From: Lichtheimia corymbifera B2541 | Taxonomy: Eukaryota > Mucoromycota > Mucoromycetes > Mucorales > Lichtheimiaceae | Reading direction: 5' to 3' | NCBI GenBank assembly: GCA_000697475.1 | Contig: JNEU01001112.1 | Location: 62,001-126,000 of the forward strand | Length of the DNA: 64,000 nt | Shown here: positions 13,241 through 25,197 of the stretch, piece by piece | Layout: every line of letters starts with the position of its first letter | Position numbering within the stretch: the first letter of the stretch is position 1 | Translations under genes and position numbers: made by a program | The notes under the pieces: model-generated | The model's database searches: none | Told to the model about the DNA's origin: nothing | The model's input: only the letters and a program-made list of their open reading frames with translations

Positions 13241-14117
13241 AACGGGAAGCTGGAGAACTGTGTGAAATGGCGCGTGGTGGTTACACACCTCGCACGTCCT
13301 TGACAGGTTGTTGCACAAATGGATGCTGATGATAGTTGTCTTTATGAAGGTATCTAAGTAAACAACATCCGATAATAATGAAAGTGTATCGAGGCATGCG
13401 TAAAACAATTGATGGTTCTATATCCCATGCTATAGCTGCATAAAAGTTAATGAGCACGGATCATGCCTACCGAGCACAGTCAGATATAATAGTTACGAGG
13501 GGGCATGCACAATGAAGCGTAGGTGTTGATTGTTAAGCAATTTAGTATTCATCTTTTCTTTTCAAATATCATTCTTTATTCATGATATATCAAGCGGGCC
13601 CTTATTTGGGTAATGCAAAAGCATTCATTGGAGGCAGCTATTATACGAAGCACACCAGGATTCTAAGATAAGTATTACCATGATCTATTTACTGGCTCTC
13701 TTATAACGTATATTCAGTCGTTTAAGGCTGCCAGTTGTGTCATTGTGTGATTGCTTAGTGGTAGCGGTGTTCTTTCTGGATTACTTTAGATGCTCATGTG
13801 ATTTACCTTCGCTTCCAATGATGATGCTTAATCCATCCCATATCTCGTTGGCATCCAAAGGTATATGCAAGATCCTTATTTATAATAGACCATTTTCCAT
13901 TTGCGTCTTAGAATCGTTGTCATAATAATCAACTTTATTGTCCACCACCACGTAGCTAGCTTATTTATGTATATAGCTCCTTATTGCCTGTAGTATATCA
14001 CAGCTAACGTCCTGCCTTCATGCATATGTAATAGAGGATCCAGCTTTGGTGCCTTGGTATGTAATGTCGACAATGCCGCCTATTACGCAAGTTGAAGATC
14101 GGCAAGTGGTATATCAG
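13241..14117. other. Intergenic, no gene seen
   Basis: A/T-rich region before the 3' end of the PfkB kinase gene. Only short non-descript frames. Confidence 0.45.
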
Positions 14118-15614
14118 CTAGGATGCTCGAAACAATAAATCTTCATTGATGTGAGGGCTAACAGCAAGATCCGATTGAAGCGTCAACACAGCTGCACGTT
14201 GAGCCCGAGTGATGATCTCTTTCCACGTATCCTGATCCTCAGGTTGCAAACTGCTATGGTATTTAAGATTGGCAAGAAGGGCACCCACAAAGCTATTCAG
14301 AACGAATAATGTCAATACATGGTATTGGTTCATGCAGCCTGAACATTTTACCTGTCACCAGCACCAGTAACACTGACTATACTTGTTTGATCGAATTTCT
14401 CGGGTGAGAAGTATTGTACGACTGGTGGTTGATTGGAAACATCAGATCGACCGACAAAGAGACATCCATCTTCACCAAGCTTGATAATAACGTTGGGTAT
14501 CCACTGTGAGAGATGCAAACCATATGGGAGGGCAAGCTCGGCTGATCGGGGTGCGACTGTAAAGATGAAAAGTGGCATATATAATTAGGAATGAAGTTTT
14601 CATCATCCCATGATAACAAATATGATATAATACCTTTCCCGAGGTCAAATGACGATAGCAAAGAGGTGTCGTCAGAGGACGTAGCTGGCATGGTAGTTTT
14701 GGCAGTTTCGCTCATAGCTTCAAGCTCGTATTGGTTTGGAGTTGTGAATCGGATGGCCCTTGTAGCGAGGGTAGAACCAGAGAAGATCTTGAGAGATTTT
14801 GGTACAGAGGTTGGTTCAAATAACACTATTATGCATGATATTAGACCGATTCACGTGACCTTGAGAAAGCACTGTACTGTACCTGGTATAATCATCTCAG
14901 CACATAGGGTGGATATTGACCCCATTGTGTCCGTAGGAATATTGCCATCAAAGCAAACAATGGCAGGCCTTTCAGCCCTTAATGTATTTACTACCTAATG
15001 AAAGTCAGTACAATCATTGAAGATGTTGTTGCACCATTCAACCTACCTCGGATGAATCCATCTTGTCAAAGATATCCATGTCAGCTATAGCAGCCACCAA
15101 TTGCCCATCTCCCGAATGTAAAGCATTATAAACCTATTCCTTCAATAAGCACTATAATCTCCAAGGTATACTTCCTTCCTCTCTCTCCTTACCGCAGTTC
15201 CATGACCAGGTAGCACTTGAATGTGCTTTTCTGACTAGATAATGCATGATGGATTGTTAGATTATGTAAGAGGAGGTGCCGAGGTGTGCTTTCATTACCA
15301 TGCCGATATCCTTTAGACTCTGGCGAACAATCTTCCCTTGCATGTCATCTCCCGTTATGGATACGAGATGTGCTGAAGCACCTGTACGCATAGCTGTTTC
15401 GCATACGTTACGACCTACGCCTCCTAAAGTATGCCTAAGACCACCGGGTGTGGAGGTATGGAGAACCGAGGGGAAAGTAGCTCTCTTGACAGCTGTGGCA
15501 GTAATGTCGAGAGCGACACCACCAACTACAAAGATCTGCAAGTTGAATGTGAGCTGATCAGTCAATGGGTGGGGGGTTGACATGAGGACTTACATTACCG
15601 AGGGACTTGAGCAT
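14118..15614 (-). CDS. PfkB-family carbohydrate/nucleoside kinase, pseudouridine-kinase-like
   Basis: Eight exons: 15614-15594, 15535-15299, 15234-15193, 15133-15047, 14994-14883, 14825-14634, 14556-14352, 14292-14118; 356 residues. The N-terminal substrate region has G-G-V-A-L-D-I and then T-L-G-G-V-G-R-N-V-C-E (PfkB signature 1). The C-terminal signature V-T-G-A-G-D-S-F-V-G is split by the last intron at about residue 298 and carries the catalytic Asp. The G-G-V-G-R-N-V pattern resembles pseudouridine kinases, which phosphorylate pseudouridine before C-glycosidic cleavage, but ribokinase- or adenosine-kinase-like substrates cannot be excluded. No glycosidase domain is fused to it, unlike the bifunctional proteins of many fungi. 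The start at 15614 was chosen because it keeps the frame; upstream ATGs (such as 15752) could not be joined in phase. Length fits the family. Confidence 0.88.
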
Positions 15615-16312
15615 GGGAAAAGGATTGATTCGAGTTGGATTCAGTGTGTGACACAGAAAAGATGCCTGCAAAGTCTAATGAGACAACCTCCTTTGTGTGA
15701 CATGAAAAAAGAGATACATACCACCAGCGATGACAAAGAGAAATGCATCCATGGCTATATTATCCATTCTAGTCGAGATGAATATGTTGGGTGGGAGAGG
15801 TGCTGTGTTCATGTGTATGCTGCATATATCAATTCCTTAAATGTCAAGATTATTCGAGAAGTCATTCAGAGAGTAAGCTTATTATACAAAGTAACTTGTC
15901 TCCTAGTCATGACAACCTGCTAATCACTAGTTTTGTAAAAGGAGAGTTGTATGGGATCGACTTGAGTATAGCATGTAAGAATATAATTTTGATCTCGTGT
16001 CAAACACTTTCGGTGCAAGAGATCTTCTTCCGACGCTCCAAGCTGTTTGTCGTACGGTGCCTTGTCTCTCCTTCCAACAGACAAACAAGACCCCACCTCT
16101 CGCTCTCGCCCTCGCTCTCTCTTTTCCTTTCTTTCTTCTCCTTTTTATTGTCTTTGTGTTTGCAAAAACAAAGAAAGACTTGCTTTCTCCCGCGTGGTAT
16201 TACCGACTATCCCACTTTCCCGCCATCGCGTTCCCTCTTCAAGCACCCCCATCCCACTCCCACTCGATTCATTACGGCAGATCCCAGCACGCTCTCTCAT
16301 TCCACCGACATC
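15615..16312. promoter_or_regulatory. Shared divergent promoter region with CT-rich tract
   Basis: About 700 bp separate the divergent PfkB kinase and PP2A B56 genes. A strongly pyrimidine-rich stretch (about 16090-16160, repeats of CTCT, TTTCTTCT) precedes the B56 ATG. Such leaders recur before several genes in this window. Confidence 0.5.
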
Positions 16313-18981
16313 ATGAAGGCCTGGAAAGGAGTCGTATCCTTTTTTATTATCTCATATTGCGTGTCATATCTGTCAGCAGACAACTGGACGTCTTGTGCCA
16401 CGTTCCTTTTATCTCACTCATATTATCCTTAACCCTGTATATCTTTCATAGCTTACTCGCAACAAAGGTGACGGTAATGGTTCTGAGCAGCAACAGCAAC
16501 AGCAACCACAGCAATATGTGAATGTCACGCCACCAGCACCTTCTACTCCGAGCATCCAGATTCATGATACAAGCAACGCTACTGCTATCACGCACGACAA
16601 CATGGATCCTGTAAGTATATGCATTGATGAGCAAAGATGCTTGAGAGAAAAGGTACTAAGAGATCCATTATAACCATTAGAACAAGCGAGCAGGAGCCAC
16701 ATCAGTGTCATTTATGCAGCCTCCCCCAAACAACACCAATGCTGTCAAGCAACCGGGTAGTGAACGAGATATTCCTAAAACAGGAGCACTGGCTCGGATG
16801 AAAAATGCGCCCAAGGATCAGATCCCAACCATTAAAGCTCCTCGTCGCCAAAAGTCATCCCGCTTCTACGTCAAAGAGAAGGTTCAAGTACACAAGACAC
16901 CTGCATTTCATGGTAAGTAGTATAGATGAGATCATTATAAGATAGCTAACTTATGGCCACAATGCATAGAGGTACCGCCGCATTTACGTCAAGATCTCTT
17001 CATCCAAAAGATACGCCAATGCAATGTCGTCTTTGATTTCAGTGATGCAGCTGCTGAGTTGAGAGAAAAGGAAATCAAGCGACAAACTCTGCAGGAAATC
17101 CTCGAACACATCAACCTGAATCGTAACGTCTTGACAGAACCGATTTATCCCGAGATCGTTCGCATGGTAAGAATAACAAACCACGAGCAAATACAATGGA
17201 TAGCATATTGATATATATACAATAATAGTTTTCGACCAACTTGTTCCGTACGATCCCACCCCAAGTGAACCCTGTAGGCGAAGCTTATGACCCGGAAGAA
17301 GATGAACCTGTGCTTGAACTTGCTTGGCCGCACTTGCAGATTGTGTACGAGTTCTTTTTGCGTTTTCTCGAATCACCTGAATTCAACATTGCTTATGCTA
17401 AAAAGCATATTGATCAAAAGTTTATCTTGCAGGCAAGTGATTTGGATCGTATGATATACAATGGTGGTATACTTATATGTGTTTACGATAGCTACTGGAG
17501 TTATTCGACAGTGAGGACCCTCGAGAACGTGATTTCTTAAAGACGACGCTACATCGCATATATGGAAAATTCCTCAACCTGCGTGCCTTTATCCGACGAT
17601 CCATCAACAACATCTTTTTCCAATTCATCTATGAAACAGAACGACACAACGGAGTAGCAGAATTACTGGAGATATTGGGTAGCATCATCAATGGCTTTGC
17701 TCTCCCACTCAAAGAAGAACACAAGACTTTTTTAATCCGCGTGCTTATCCCTCTTCACAAAGTGCGCTCGCTTGCCTTGTATCATCCACAACTCGCATAT
17801 TGCGTCGTACAGTTTCTGGAAAAGGACCCAGCTCTTACAAGCGAGGTGGTGATGGGGTTATTGCGTTACTGGCCCAAGGTCAATAGCCCTAAGGAAGTCA
17901 TGTTCCTGAATGAACTCGAAGAAATCTTGGATATCGTTGACGCTTATGACTTTCAGCGTATCATGGTGCCGACTTTCACTAAATTGACACAATGCATCGC
18001 AAGCACCCATTTCCAAGTAGCGGAACGAGCACTCTATTTTTGGAGCAATGATTATATTGTGAGCTTGATGGCTGCCAACATGGATACCATTATGCCTATT
18101 GTGTTTCCTGCCTTGTACAAGACTTCTAAATCACATTGGAACAAGTATGCCCAAACAGAGTCTCCCACATGCATATGGATACTAACCATGTTTACATAGG
18201 ACAATTCTCAACCAGGTTTACACCGCATTTAAGCTCTGTATGGAAATCAATCCTGCGTTATTCGATGAATGTGCCAACCAATTCAAGACTCAAAGACAAA
18301 TGTGAGTTCTTTGTTAGGTTCAAACAATGAATCATTAACTAATGATAAATGGGAACTTTTAGGGAGCGAAAGCGACAAAAGCAGAGTGAGGAAAATTGGA
18401 AGATGCTGCATGCCAAAGTCATTGCTATCTCCAACAACCAAGATACCACCGAACCTGCTGTATCATCAACCACTACTACTCCTTTTACATTCCCAGCTCC
18501 ATCTGGTAAGCATTCGGCAATGACACACTCCTTCACGTGATGACTCAAAAGGTTTGTATTTCTTGTTTAGCTTGCAATTCAATGGTACTCGAAGGAGAAG
18601 ACGAAGATGATGATATCTTGACTGATGAAACAGACGCTGATGATTCTGACAATGCTGGCGAGCATACGGATGGAATTCGCCCTGACATGGTATGCATAGT
18701 TTTGTAAAAGAAAGAAAGACAAATGGCTCACACGGTGATTATAGCAACAATTCGATACCGCACCTGTGCAATACCAACAATTTAGACGTAAATCTATTAT
18801 ACCCGTGGATGAGACTGTAAGTAAAAGGGTATCCTTTTAGGCGATGTGTGGTGCTCATGACGCCAATTCATACTAGGTTTTCAATGAGCTTTCCCGTCAC
18901 GTCAGTCTAGACGAAGTCCTAAATCAAGCCCCAGGCACAGCAAGCAATGGGTCCAACAGCGATATGCATGTAGATCAATGA
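16313..18981 (+). CDS. RTS1: PP2A regulatory subunit B56 (B')
   Basis: Eleven exons: 16313-16333, 16452-16610, 16681-16912, 16970-17166, 17229-17432, 17492-18144, 18200-18301, 18363-18505, 18571-18689, 18745-18816, 18877-18981; 668 residues. The first about 145 residues are Q/N/P rich. The B56 HEAT-like core follows, recognisable from the [10 protein letters not shown] and F-D-F-S-D segments through Y-P-E-I-V-R-M-F, E-A-W-P-H-L-Q-type helices, L-L-R-Y-W-P-K and R-A-L-Y-F-W-S-N-D to a basic helix and an acidic C-terminal tail. B56 proteins target the PP2A A-C core enzyme to substrates, in fungi for cytokinesis, centromere cohesion protection and stress responses. The intron after 17432 starts with GCAAGT, a GC-AG intron. 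Convergent with the kelch gene, 206 bp between stops. Confidence 0.95.
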
Positions 18982-19187
18982 ATGACTCATCAGTCCAGAG
19001 GATTTACACCGACATCACATACACGAAGGAGGGAAAAGACTATATAGGCGATTATCATCCATCATTCGCATTACTGCTTGCTATACTACTACCCCTTCAT
19101 TCCCAACAATATATCATTGCTTAGAGATTTTTTAAAATCAAATATCACAAGATTTATATTCCATCCATGTTTTAACTATACTCTATG

Positions 19188-22100
19188 CTACTTGCGCCTT
19201 CGCCATATTCTAGTCGTGTGCTTTTGATCTCGTTCATCACCACGGTCTTTTGCCAGCTGAGCACGATCCAATGACCGAAAGATTTCGTCGTCAATGTAAT
19301 AAGCTTGGAACAATCGTTCAAGTGTGTGTAATCGATATTCGAGTCTTTCCATGCGTTTTTCATCACTTTGTTCTTCTTGATCATCTTCTTCCACTATTTC
19401 ATCGTCCTTGTCGTGAACAATGCCTTCATCGCCATGATGAGCAGGTTTCTTTTTGGCGGTAGGCTCTCTTTTGAGTGGATGAACAATGGGCACATCACCC
19501 TCGTGGGAAGAAAACATGGCTTGTAACCCTCGCAGCAAAGACTGACGCATTTGTCCAATGGACCATCGATGAAAAATACCCAGTGGCGACCTTGGACGAA
19601 AACCACATAACGCACTTTCGATTGTCATGAATAAGCCAAACATGCCACCCACCACGCCGAGTGCATTGACCAATGTAAACGCCCGCTGTTCACTGATCAC
19701 CTTGGTTTCGAAGCTGACTGGGAACAAGTGCACAGAGCCATAGGGTGCAGGTTCAGTGCTGTATCGAGCATCCGTTGGCTCAGCATGTACCGTCACGTGA
19801 TGTTCGTCCAACTCGTATCGTGTCTCAGTATCCGACGCAAAGCCAATATAGTTCCACCACGAGTCTTCATCCAACACAATTCGTTCCAAGAGCATATAGC
19901 TGCCTGTATGTACTCGATGTGGTTCAAGCGCAAACTGGAATGCATGAGGCTGTTGCTGTTGTTCGGTTGATAAGAATTGTGCTTCTTCGTATTCAGATCG
20001 CCATGCAAAGGATGATTGCTGCTGAAGACCGGGTATATTGTACATTGCCATATTGGGATCATGCTCCTTATGATACATGGTCATTTGAATTCGAGGACCT
20101 TTGCTATTATCTTGCCCATCAGCGGGTACTGGTGGTGGTGGCGTGCCATAATAGTCAAACTTGAGATACGAGCCCATGGATGCAGCCAGCCTGTTAGATG
20201 TTGGTCCAAGGCGAAAAGTGGATGGTGCTCGAAATAAGGCACAAGTACGTGATATAGCTGACGCCGTGTCTGGAAAGAATGTGTGGATATACTGCGAACA
20301 TTGTTGTCCAAAGTCTGTGCTACAGCGAACTGTAGGTGCATTGGCGTGATCCCATCCATCAAAGCAAAATCGTACATCTAAAATAATTCATTATCAGCCA
20401 TCATCATCCTTGTCACCTACTAATATCCACTATTACCTGGTACATCCACCGTATAGTCATGCTCTTCCTTATAATACTGCTGGTCGACAATTGGGCTGTT
20501 GATTACTTGTATCATCAATGCAAAACACAAGTATATGAGATAAACCACAAAAAGCGTTCGAAGGCATAGTCGTAACATTTCTGCCCAGGTTGGTTCGCCA
20601 GGCCTATAACAATAAAAACACATTAGCATGTTACATGTAATCCATTAGTGCAAAACTCACCTTGGACTCCATACACTCTTTTTGATCGCCAATAATCCAT
20701 GATATAATACAACAGGAACACGTCGTCCAAGTCGCCAAATGATCCAGCTCATTGTCGCAAAAAGAACAATGGATAAACATAGTGCTGCAATCCCCCATCC
20801 GCTCATCCATATTGGTGAATTTCCTTGTTTCTCGTTGATCCATGTCATCTCCAGCTTTTGGGGTAGCCATTGAAGATTGTCACTATCGAGGATATAGAGA
20901 CCATCGTGTACAGAATAATATGATTCCCCTAAGACAGAGGATGAGTTGACTGGTAAACATCATATGCTATGTATCATCCAATTACCTATTCCATATACCA
21001 TCTTGTTGCCATCCACTGGTAAGGCAATGGCCATAGATTGAGGAAAAGGCTGGTAGTTGGGTGACGGATATGCTAAATACCAAGTCCAGGTTTTGGTGTC
21101 GAGCATTGCTGCCATTTGGTCCAAGATTTTCTGGGCTGAAATGTACGTCTGGAAGGGTTCAAAAGCACCGTTTTGACCTAACAAAAATAGGTATCGTTAT
21201 AAATCGATTCGTATGCACATCCTTTTAACACTTACCACCACAAATGATGATACGATCGTTTTGTACTATAAGTAATAAACGCAATATAAGCAGTCTATAT
21301 CGAATACATGTTGAGCATATATGTACAATACCTGTAACTGCACTGTGAAAGATCCTTGATGCAGGTACATTCCCGATCAACTCTTGTCGCCTCCATGCCA
21401 TATTGATTGAATCGTAGACCAAGGCATGATCCAACTCTGCTAGATGTCGCTCTCCACCACTCGTATTGCAGTAATAGCCACCCAGGACTACCATCAACCC
21501 ATTGCTATCATCAATCATGTCAATACATCAAATCGTGCTATCATTTACACACATGTTACCTGAGCATACTTGCAGTGTGTCCACAACGTCCTCCACCACC
21601 ACCAAGTCGATCGTGGTTCCTAGGCATAGATAACCGCTTCCACTCCTTGCTGTGCGTACTCAATGACCAGAAATCGTTTGCACCATGAGTAGTATTCGTC
21701 TTTCCACCATATAAGAGCACAGCTTTGGCATCCGGTGTCACGACCGCGCTGTGTTGAGCACGATTCAAAGGGGCTGTTGTTGCTGCATTCCAGGTTTCCC
21801 AAGTCATTGTTGAAGCATTGTATTGTTGCAGTGCAATCTTGTTGCTGTCCATGTCACCACCGAGAGCAATGAAGCTGTCTTGGAAGGATACTGTCTGAGG
21901 AGCATAGCGTGTAATGTTGGACTGAGGTGAAAGAGAGACGAGATCCAAATGGTCGGCATTGATTTTATCAATGGGCAAAGACCACAAAGAGCCATGTCCG
22001 CCACCAAAAATGTAAATTGTATCATTGAGGATAGCTGAGGATAAACCCACATCATTGATACCCGTTGCACGAGTCTCTTGATGAAACAATGGTCCTATCG

Positions 22101-22191
22101 AATAACCCATGATGATTGAAAGGGAAAAAAGGAGGGAAAGGAGGGAGGGAGAGAGAGAGAAAAAGAGAGAGATCACATAACGTTCATACAT
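19188..22191 (-). CDS. Kelch-repeat membrane protein with three transmembrane helices and C-terminal coiled coil
   Basis: Seven exons: 22191-21560, 21504-21332, 21265-21236, 21177-20986, 20928-20661, 20603-20437, 20377-19188; 883 residues. The first 33 residues form a plausible signal peptide if the upstream ATG is used; an alternative start is at 22110. Residues about 35-380 hold kelch-like blades (Y-I-F-G-G-G, A-L-G-G-D, L-L-Y-G-G-K, V-V-L-G-G-Y, I-I-C-G-G), probably one beta-propeller facing the lumen or outside. Hydrophobic helices lie at about 388-408, 447-466 and 721-744. The segment 470-720 contains five or so cysteines near its start and is not a domain I recognise. The acidic/charged tail ends in a predicted coiled coil. 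Fungal kelch proteins with one TM helix are common; this multi-helix layout with a second non-cytosolic domain is less familiar. The ATG at 20177 is internal, not a start. Confidence 0.85.
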
Positions 22192-22412
22192 GCATTTACT
22201 ATGACAAGAAAATAATGATACAGATGATGCAGTCTAAAAGTTGTCACTATCGAGCTGCACGTCAGGGATGTGAAGAAAAACAAGGAGCTTGTTAAGGAGA
22301 TGGCGTAAAAGAATCAATGTAACACAAGAGATTTTTCTTTATCTTTAAAGTAATAATAATGGGATGACAAATGAGGAGACAAAGAGTATGTATGCATGTA
22401 CACATCACATAA

Positions 22413-24317
22413 TTAAGGTTGTACTGCAGGTTGTTGATTATCAGCGGTAGTATCTGCTGTGGATGGATGTTGCGAATGGCTACCTTCTTCACCCTTGCTA
22501 GGGTAAACAGCTCCAATGTGTGCGATGCTTTCAGCAACAAAGATCTTTTGCTCTAGGAAGCTGTATTCGATATAAAAGGAGCGGAAGAATGGCCCACCAA
22601 GTGTGACAGTGCGATCGTCATTGCCAGGTACAATGGTTGAAAAGCATCCATGGGTATGCTTGCCTGCAGGCACATGCTCGTATTGGTTGATATATTGCTG
22701 AGCAGGGATTTTGGCATCTACGTCTTGAGAAAAATGAACAATGAGCGATGGAGCACTGTGTCGTGCATCACAATGAATCGTGTAGACACCCGTGTTTGGA
22801 TCTTTTTCTGTTGCACCCAATGCCTTATTAATAGCTTCAGCCATAGCTGGTGGCACTCTGATATAAGGTGTGCTTGATACAACTGATCCAATGCCATTGT
22901 CTTCACTCTCGTTATCCACATTGTTGTTAAACCCAAAGAATTGCTCCTTGCTGTGCGAGTGCGATAATGAAAGACCCTTGAGTGGCACCTTCCAAAATGG
23001 TGATCCATCCGTTGCAAGATTGTGTGTCAAATCGAGCGGGTAGAGCTGGCCTGTGTACATGCTTGGATCGCTACCTGTACAACATAATGAGCTCATTAGA
23101 GTTTGACAGCAACGTCGCACAAGCAAAACCTACCCAGCACCCATGCAAACTCTCCAACTGCATCTGGTGGCCCTCGTTTACGAAAACCTCCAGAGCCGGA
23201 CATGAGACGTCCAGTGGAAAAATGATCATCAGAAGCTATGTATACATATTAATATACAATATCAAAGTCATTTTGTGCATCTTTTTACCTGCTCGTCGGA
23301 ATGGTGCCTCCATGGTGCCTACATACAACAAACAAGAATCATCAGCAAAAAGTGCCCTCGAAGACTCATTTCATATAGAAAACATACCAGCACCAGGGCT
23401 TGGTACACTATTTGGACCTGATGGGAGACCCTTGCCCTTGGTCGGATCTAAATCCAATAAATCATCACGATAGCCACCTGCTCCAATGCGCGCATCTTTT
23501 TTGATAATGTGCATGTCAGTTTGCATATTTCCATTCTCGGCTTTAGAACATTTTTGCTTGCTGTGCACACTCACTTGCCACTGGCACGTATCCTGCAGGA
23601 TATGTAACCTTCGATGCATCGCCAACTATATGTCGAGGAAATGGGATTGTCTCTGCAAGAGTTACAGTGTCCTAATAATAGCACCATATGGAGTAGATTT
23701 TCTTTGAGTGAGAATGTGCCGTATTGAAGAACACTGTGTCTCTTACAAGTTCGGGCGTAAACTCGATATGAGTACCATCAGGATAATCCCAGTCGAGTTG
23801 AGCTGGCAACTGGATATTGGTGCTTGATGCACTGTGATTGAACTTGTCTTTGACTGGGACATTGGCACATCCATCAGAAGTACACTAATTTCAATAAGCT
23901 CTGATAAGTCCTCGAGTATAGAAAAGAGAAAGAATCAAAACTACCTCGGTAGACATCATCCATGTAAAAGGTGATTCGGTGTCAAATATGCCAGTGAAGT
24001 TTTGTGGTGGGGTACCTGGAATAATGCACCAATGAATACATTGGATAACGAACACAGGATGCTGAACATTACGTACCGACCGAGAATTCTGCGACAGGCT
24101 GCATAGGGTTTCAAGTGATGGTAAGCGTTATATGCATCATTGAATCATGCATCATTATGCAACTTACAATACCGCCGAGAAAGTTAAGTGGAATCTTGGG
24201 CAACACATCTCCCACATTAGAAGGGCTGAAAAGGAAATCTTGAATAGAGACCGCGTTGGTAGTGTGCCATAAGGCAAGCGTGAATAGCAAAAGGATGAAA
24301 GAAAACATGTGATTCAT
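22413..24317 (-). CDS. Secreted pepsin-fold protein with degenerate active-site motifs and a one-base frame break
   Basis: Nine exons: 24317-24168, 24098-24077, 24016-23945, 23884-23747, 23671-23575, 23540-23388, 23318-23289, 23235-23134, 23074-22413; about 475 residues. A clear signal peptide occupies residues 1-22. Pepsin-family (A1) features are E-F-S-V-G-T-P-P-Q, F-D-T-E-S-P in place of F-D-T-G-S-S, G-E-F-A-W-V-L-G-G-S-D-P-S-M-Y-T-G, and a second flap where V-V-S-S-T-P replaces V-D-T/S-G-T-S. The second catalytic Asp is therefore missing and the first motif has Gly to Glu, so proteolysis is unlikely. All junction phases agree except in exon 3. There a run of five T at 24000-24004 (five A in sense) is one longer than the family pattern needs, shifting the frame between the G-T-P-P-Q and F-T-G-I-F-D parts. 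This may be a sequencing error or a disabling mutation. A 12-nt form of exon 2 would restore phase but lose the conserved strand. Confidence 0.75.
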
Positions 24318-25197
24318 GGTGTCTTTATGCTGGGTAACAACAACGATGATACGAAAAGCAGAGAAAGAAACCAGTGTTTAAATGTGTAACTCGCATATTT
24401 TTGTATCAATTAGCCCACAACATCAGGAGAGAGGGAAACAGCGGAACGTTGACACATGAAGGAGGATGAGAGGGGTGGTTTAAACCAAGGATGAAGGAGA
24501 CGCCAAAGAAAATTCTTGTTACTTGAGCTATGCTAGCACTCAAATCTGCCATACCATATCAACGACATATCCCGCGTGGGAATGCCCTGGAAAAAACTGT
24601 GGCTCTTAGTGGTTAGTGGTTAGTGAATGTAGAAAAAAAGAACCTGTCAGCATGGTAACATAACATAACATAGTGCATGAAATGTAATGATAATGGGCTG
24701 CTGCAACTCGATATCCTCTCCTGAATCTTGTGCAAAAAGTTTGTAAAAGCAGTGGGTAAATGATTCGGCTGTTTTATCGCTCATAATTTGTCACCTCCCT
24801 TCCTCCCTACGACTGACTACGTGTGCACACGCACAACAAACGCGGCATACGCGATAACTTTTAGGCAATGATGGCATTGTTAATCAACAGTCATCCAAAT
24901 CAAAAGGGCGATCCATCAAAATGGTGCATCACATAATTATCCACCCGTATTGAGCATTATGCAACAATCAACATCATAGTTGAAGGTCAATCATTATTAC
25001 AATCACCAGCCTATGCCATTGTTACCGATATTACTGCATTGGGACATGTATCATGTAAATGTATCATGTTGAAGAAGAAGAAAAGTTTATATGTTCGAGG
25101 GCATAATAAAAAGGAGGTGAGAAGCAGACAGGTATCATGTGGGACAAGGGAGAGTTGTGTGCGTCGATCAACTAATAAATGTTGCTTATGTGTAACG
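24318..25197. other. Intergenic, no gene seen
   Basis: 5' flank of the pepsin-like gene and 3' flank of the seven-helix protein gene, both on the minus strand. No supported coding or RNA feature. Confidence 0.5.

Noticed and set aside
19188..20177. Separate gene starting at the ATG at 20177
   Set aside because: The frame continues upstream through spliced exons to the kelch domain with matching phases, so this Met is internal.
22110..22191. Doubt about the kelch protein signal peptide
   Set aside because: The hydrophobic start partly reflects a pyrimidine-rich leader, but a propeller followed by TM helices needs a signal, so the upstream start was kept with the alternative noted.
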